The notes below the pieces were generated by a model. That model saw nothing but the letters and a program-made list of their open reading frames with translations. It was not told where the DNA came from and ran no database searches. This document shows positions 16,152 to 17,138 of a stretch of 17,138 nt of DNA, piece by piece (the stretch's first letter is position 1; each line of letters opens with the position of its first letter). The stretch covers positions 1 through 17,138 of the forward strand of contig CALCIB010000292.1 in NCBI GenBank assembly GCA_937907525.1, in the 5' to 3' direction. Source of the DNA: an uncultured Planctomycetales bacterium (GTDB lineage Bacteria > Planctomycetota > Planctomycetia > Isosphaerales > Isosphaeraceae). Made by a program: the position numbers and the translations under genes.

Positions 16152-16912
16152 CGACCGCCGGAAAAACCGTCCTGATCACCGGCGGCCGTCGCGTCGGCTC
16201 GGACCTGGCGCGGACCCTGGCGGCGCGGGGCTGGCGGGTCGCGATGACCTTCCACTACAGCCGCGAGACCATCGAGCAGACCATCGCCGACGTCGCCGCC
16301 GCCGGCTCCCACGGTCTGGCCGTCCAGGCCGACCTGACCGATCCGTCCCAGGCCGAGGCGGCCGTCGTCGCGACGATCGGGCGCTTCGGCAGGCTCGACG
16401 CCTTGGTCAACATGGCGAGCGTCTTCAGGCGGACCCCGCTGGTCGGGTTGACCGCCGCCGAGTTCGACCGGCTGATCGCCGCCAACCTCGCCGCGCCGGC
16501 TTACACGGCGATCGCCGCGGCCCGCGCGATGCTCGGCCAGGAGGCGATCGACGGCATCCGCGGCAAGATGGTCTTCCTCGGCGACTGGGCCACCGAGCGG
16601 CCGTACAAGGACTATCTCCCCTACCTCGCCGCCAAGGGGGGCATGACCACGCTGGCCACGACCCTCGCCGTCGAGTTGGCCCCGTGGATCCCCGTCGCCA
16701 CGATCCAGCCCGCGATGGTCGACGCGCCGCCGAACTTCACCGAGCAAGACAAGCGCGAAGTCCTCGACGCCACCCCCCTGCGCCGCTTCGGCTCCGCGGC
16801 CGACGTCAACCGCCTGATCGTCTACCTGCTCGACGAAACCGACTTCGTCACCGGCGTCAGCTACCGCGTCGACGGCGGCCGATTCCTCGGCGACGGTCAG
16901 GCCGGCGCGTGA
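16148..16912 (+). CDS. FolM/PTR1-type short-chain dehydrogenase (pteridine reductase-like)
   Basis: This is a 254-residue classical SDR. The cofactor loop TGGRRVG (11-17) is the TGxxxRxG-like form of pteridine reductases rather than the usual TGxxxGIG, and its extra arginines favour NADPH. The catalytic set is Asp146 (FLGDWATERP), Tyr159 and Lys163 (YLAAK). Asp in place of the usual Ser, exactly 13 residues before Tyr, is the arrangement of PTR1 and FolM. The NNAS motif reads NMAS (88-91). Such enzymes reduce dihydropterins or dihydrofolate, so a pterin or folate reductase role is likely but not proven. Translation is coupled to the adenosyltransferase by a 4-nt overlap. The last residues (VDGGRFLGDG) fit the family end. 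Only a short non-coding stretch separates it from the hairpin at 17040. Confidence 0.88.
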   Translation: MTTAGKTVLITGGRRVGSDLARTLAARGWRVAMTFHYSRETIEQTIADVAAAGSHGLAVQADLTDPSQAEAAVVATIGRFGRLDALVNMASVFRRTPLVGLTAAEFDRLIAANLAAPAYTAIAAARAMLGQEAIDGIRGKMVFLGDWATERPYKDYLPYLAAKGGMTTLATTLAVELAPWIPVATIQPAMVDAPPNFTEQDKREVLDATPLRRFGSAADVNRLIVYLLDETDFVTGVSYRVDGGRFLGDGQAGA

Positions 16913-17039
16913 CCACCGACCGACGCCGCGACCGCCCCCGGTGGCTCGATCGGCGTCGGCTTCGATTCGGCTTCGCTCGCGCCGGTTCGCCGATGGGGCT
17001 CGTTGACGCGACTGGACGCGCCGACGACGTTTGCGATTA

Positions 17040-17083
17040 AAAATCCGTGACGGTCAGGAAAAATGCTGACCGTCACGGATTTT
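17040..17083. terminator. perfect 18-bp hairpin, probable bidirectional terminator
   Basis: Arms 17040-17057 and 17066-17083 pair without mismatch (AAAATCCGTGACGGTCAG and its reverse complement), with an 8-base loop, GAAAAATG. The arms begin with A4 and end with T4, so either strand yields a GC stem followed by U residues. It lies 127 bases past the reductase gene. The bases between (16913-17039) show no gene. Confidence 0.8.
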
Positions 17084-17096
17084 GGGGGGCGGTCCC

Positions 17097-17138
17097 AACG
17101 GCCTTCCCCCCTCGCGGGGGAAGGTGGCCCGAAGGGCC
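17097..17138 (-). repeat. dispersed double-hairpin palindromic repeat, right copy (inverted)
   Basis: The reverse complement matches 83-124 at 41 of 42 positions. The long stem CCTTCCCCC/GGGGGAAGG (17102-17110 with 17116-17124) has the loop CTCGC, differing from the left copy only in the loop. The repeat reaches the end of the window and may continue beyond it. Confidence 0.75.

Overview
The window is very GC-rich (around 70% or more over most of it) bacterial chromosome and looks like a member of the Planctomycetota, most likely the Isosphaeraceae group. This assignment is an inference. It rests on the base composition, the paired Gfo/Idh/MocA oxidoreductases (one with a twin-arginine signal), a DinB-fold protein and a PD40 propeller protein in one run, a very large secreted protein of uncertain function, and short dispersed palindromes in the gaps. 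There are no rRNA, tRNA, CRISPR, transposase or phage structural genes.

Layout from left to right. (1) Positions 1-177: possibly the last codons of an upstream gene, then a double-hairpin palindromic repeat. (2) 178-672, minus: a small three-helix membrane protein. (3) 987-5639, plus: a 1257-residue secreted protein with a glycosidase-like middle and a carbohydrate-binding-like C-terminal module, then a sugar-isomerase-like TIM barrel with an ideal ribosome binding site. (4) About 5840-6510: a low-GC island (47% over 5881-6180) with an unrecognised cysteine-rich protein and a probable minus-strand gene remnant. (5) 6509-11231, plus: a compact run of an APH-fold kinase, a divergent enolase, a GH13 alpha-glucosidase/amylase and a SAM methyltransferase. 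(6) 15500-11238, minus: a PD40 beta-propeller protein, a DinB-like protein and two Gfo/Idh/MocA oxidoreductases, in a likely single operon that converges on the methyltransferase. (7) 15600-16912, plus: a PduO-type cobalamin adenosyltransferase overlapping by 4 nt a FolM/PTR1-type short-chain reductase. (8) 17040-17138: a perfect 18-bp hairpin and an inverted copy of the repeat seen at the left end.

How the genes may work together. The kinase and enolase (31 nt apart) look like consecutive steps: phosphorylation of a hydroxy-acid-type substrate, then removal of water. The enolase keeps most catalytic residues but differs at two normally conserved active-site positions, so it may be a paralogue with an altered substrate. 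The GH13 enzyme and methyltransferase downstream are translationally coupled to each other. The minus-strand operon has the character of carbohydrate or polyol metabolism, but its second oxidoreductase lacks the usual Glu-Lys-Pro motif. The best candidates for new biology are the kinase/enolase pair, the unidentified low-GC gene, and the degenerate active sites in two otherwise familiar families.
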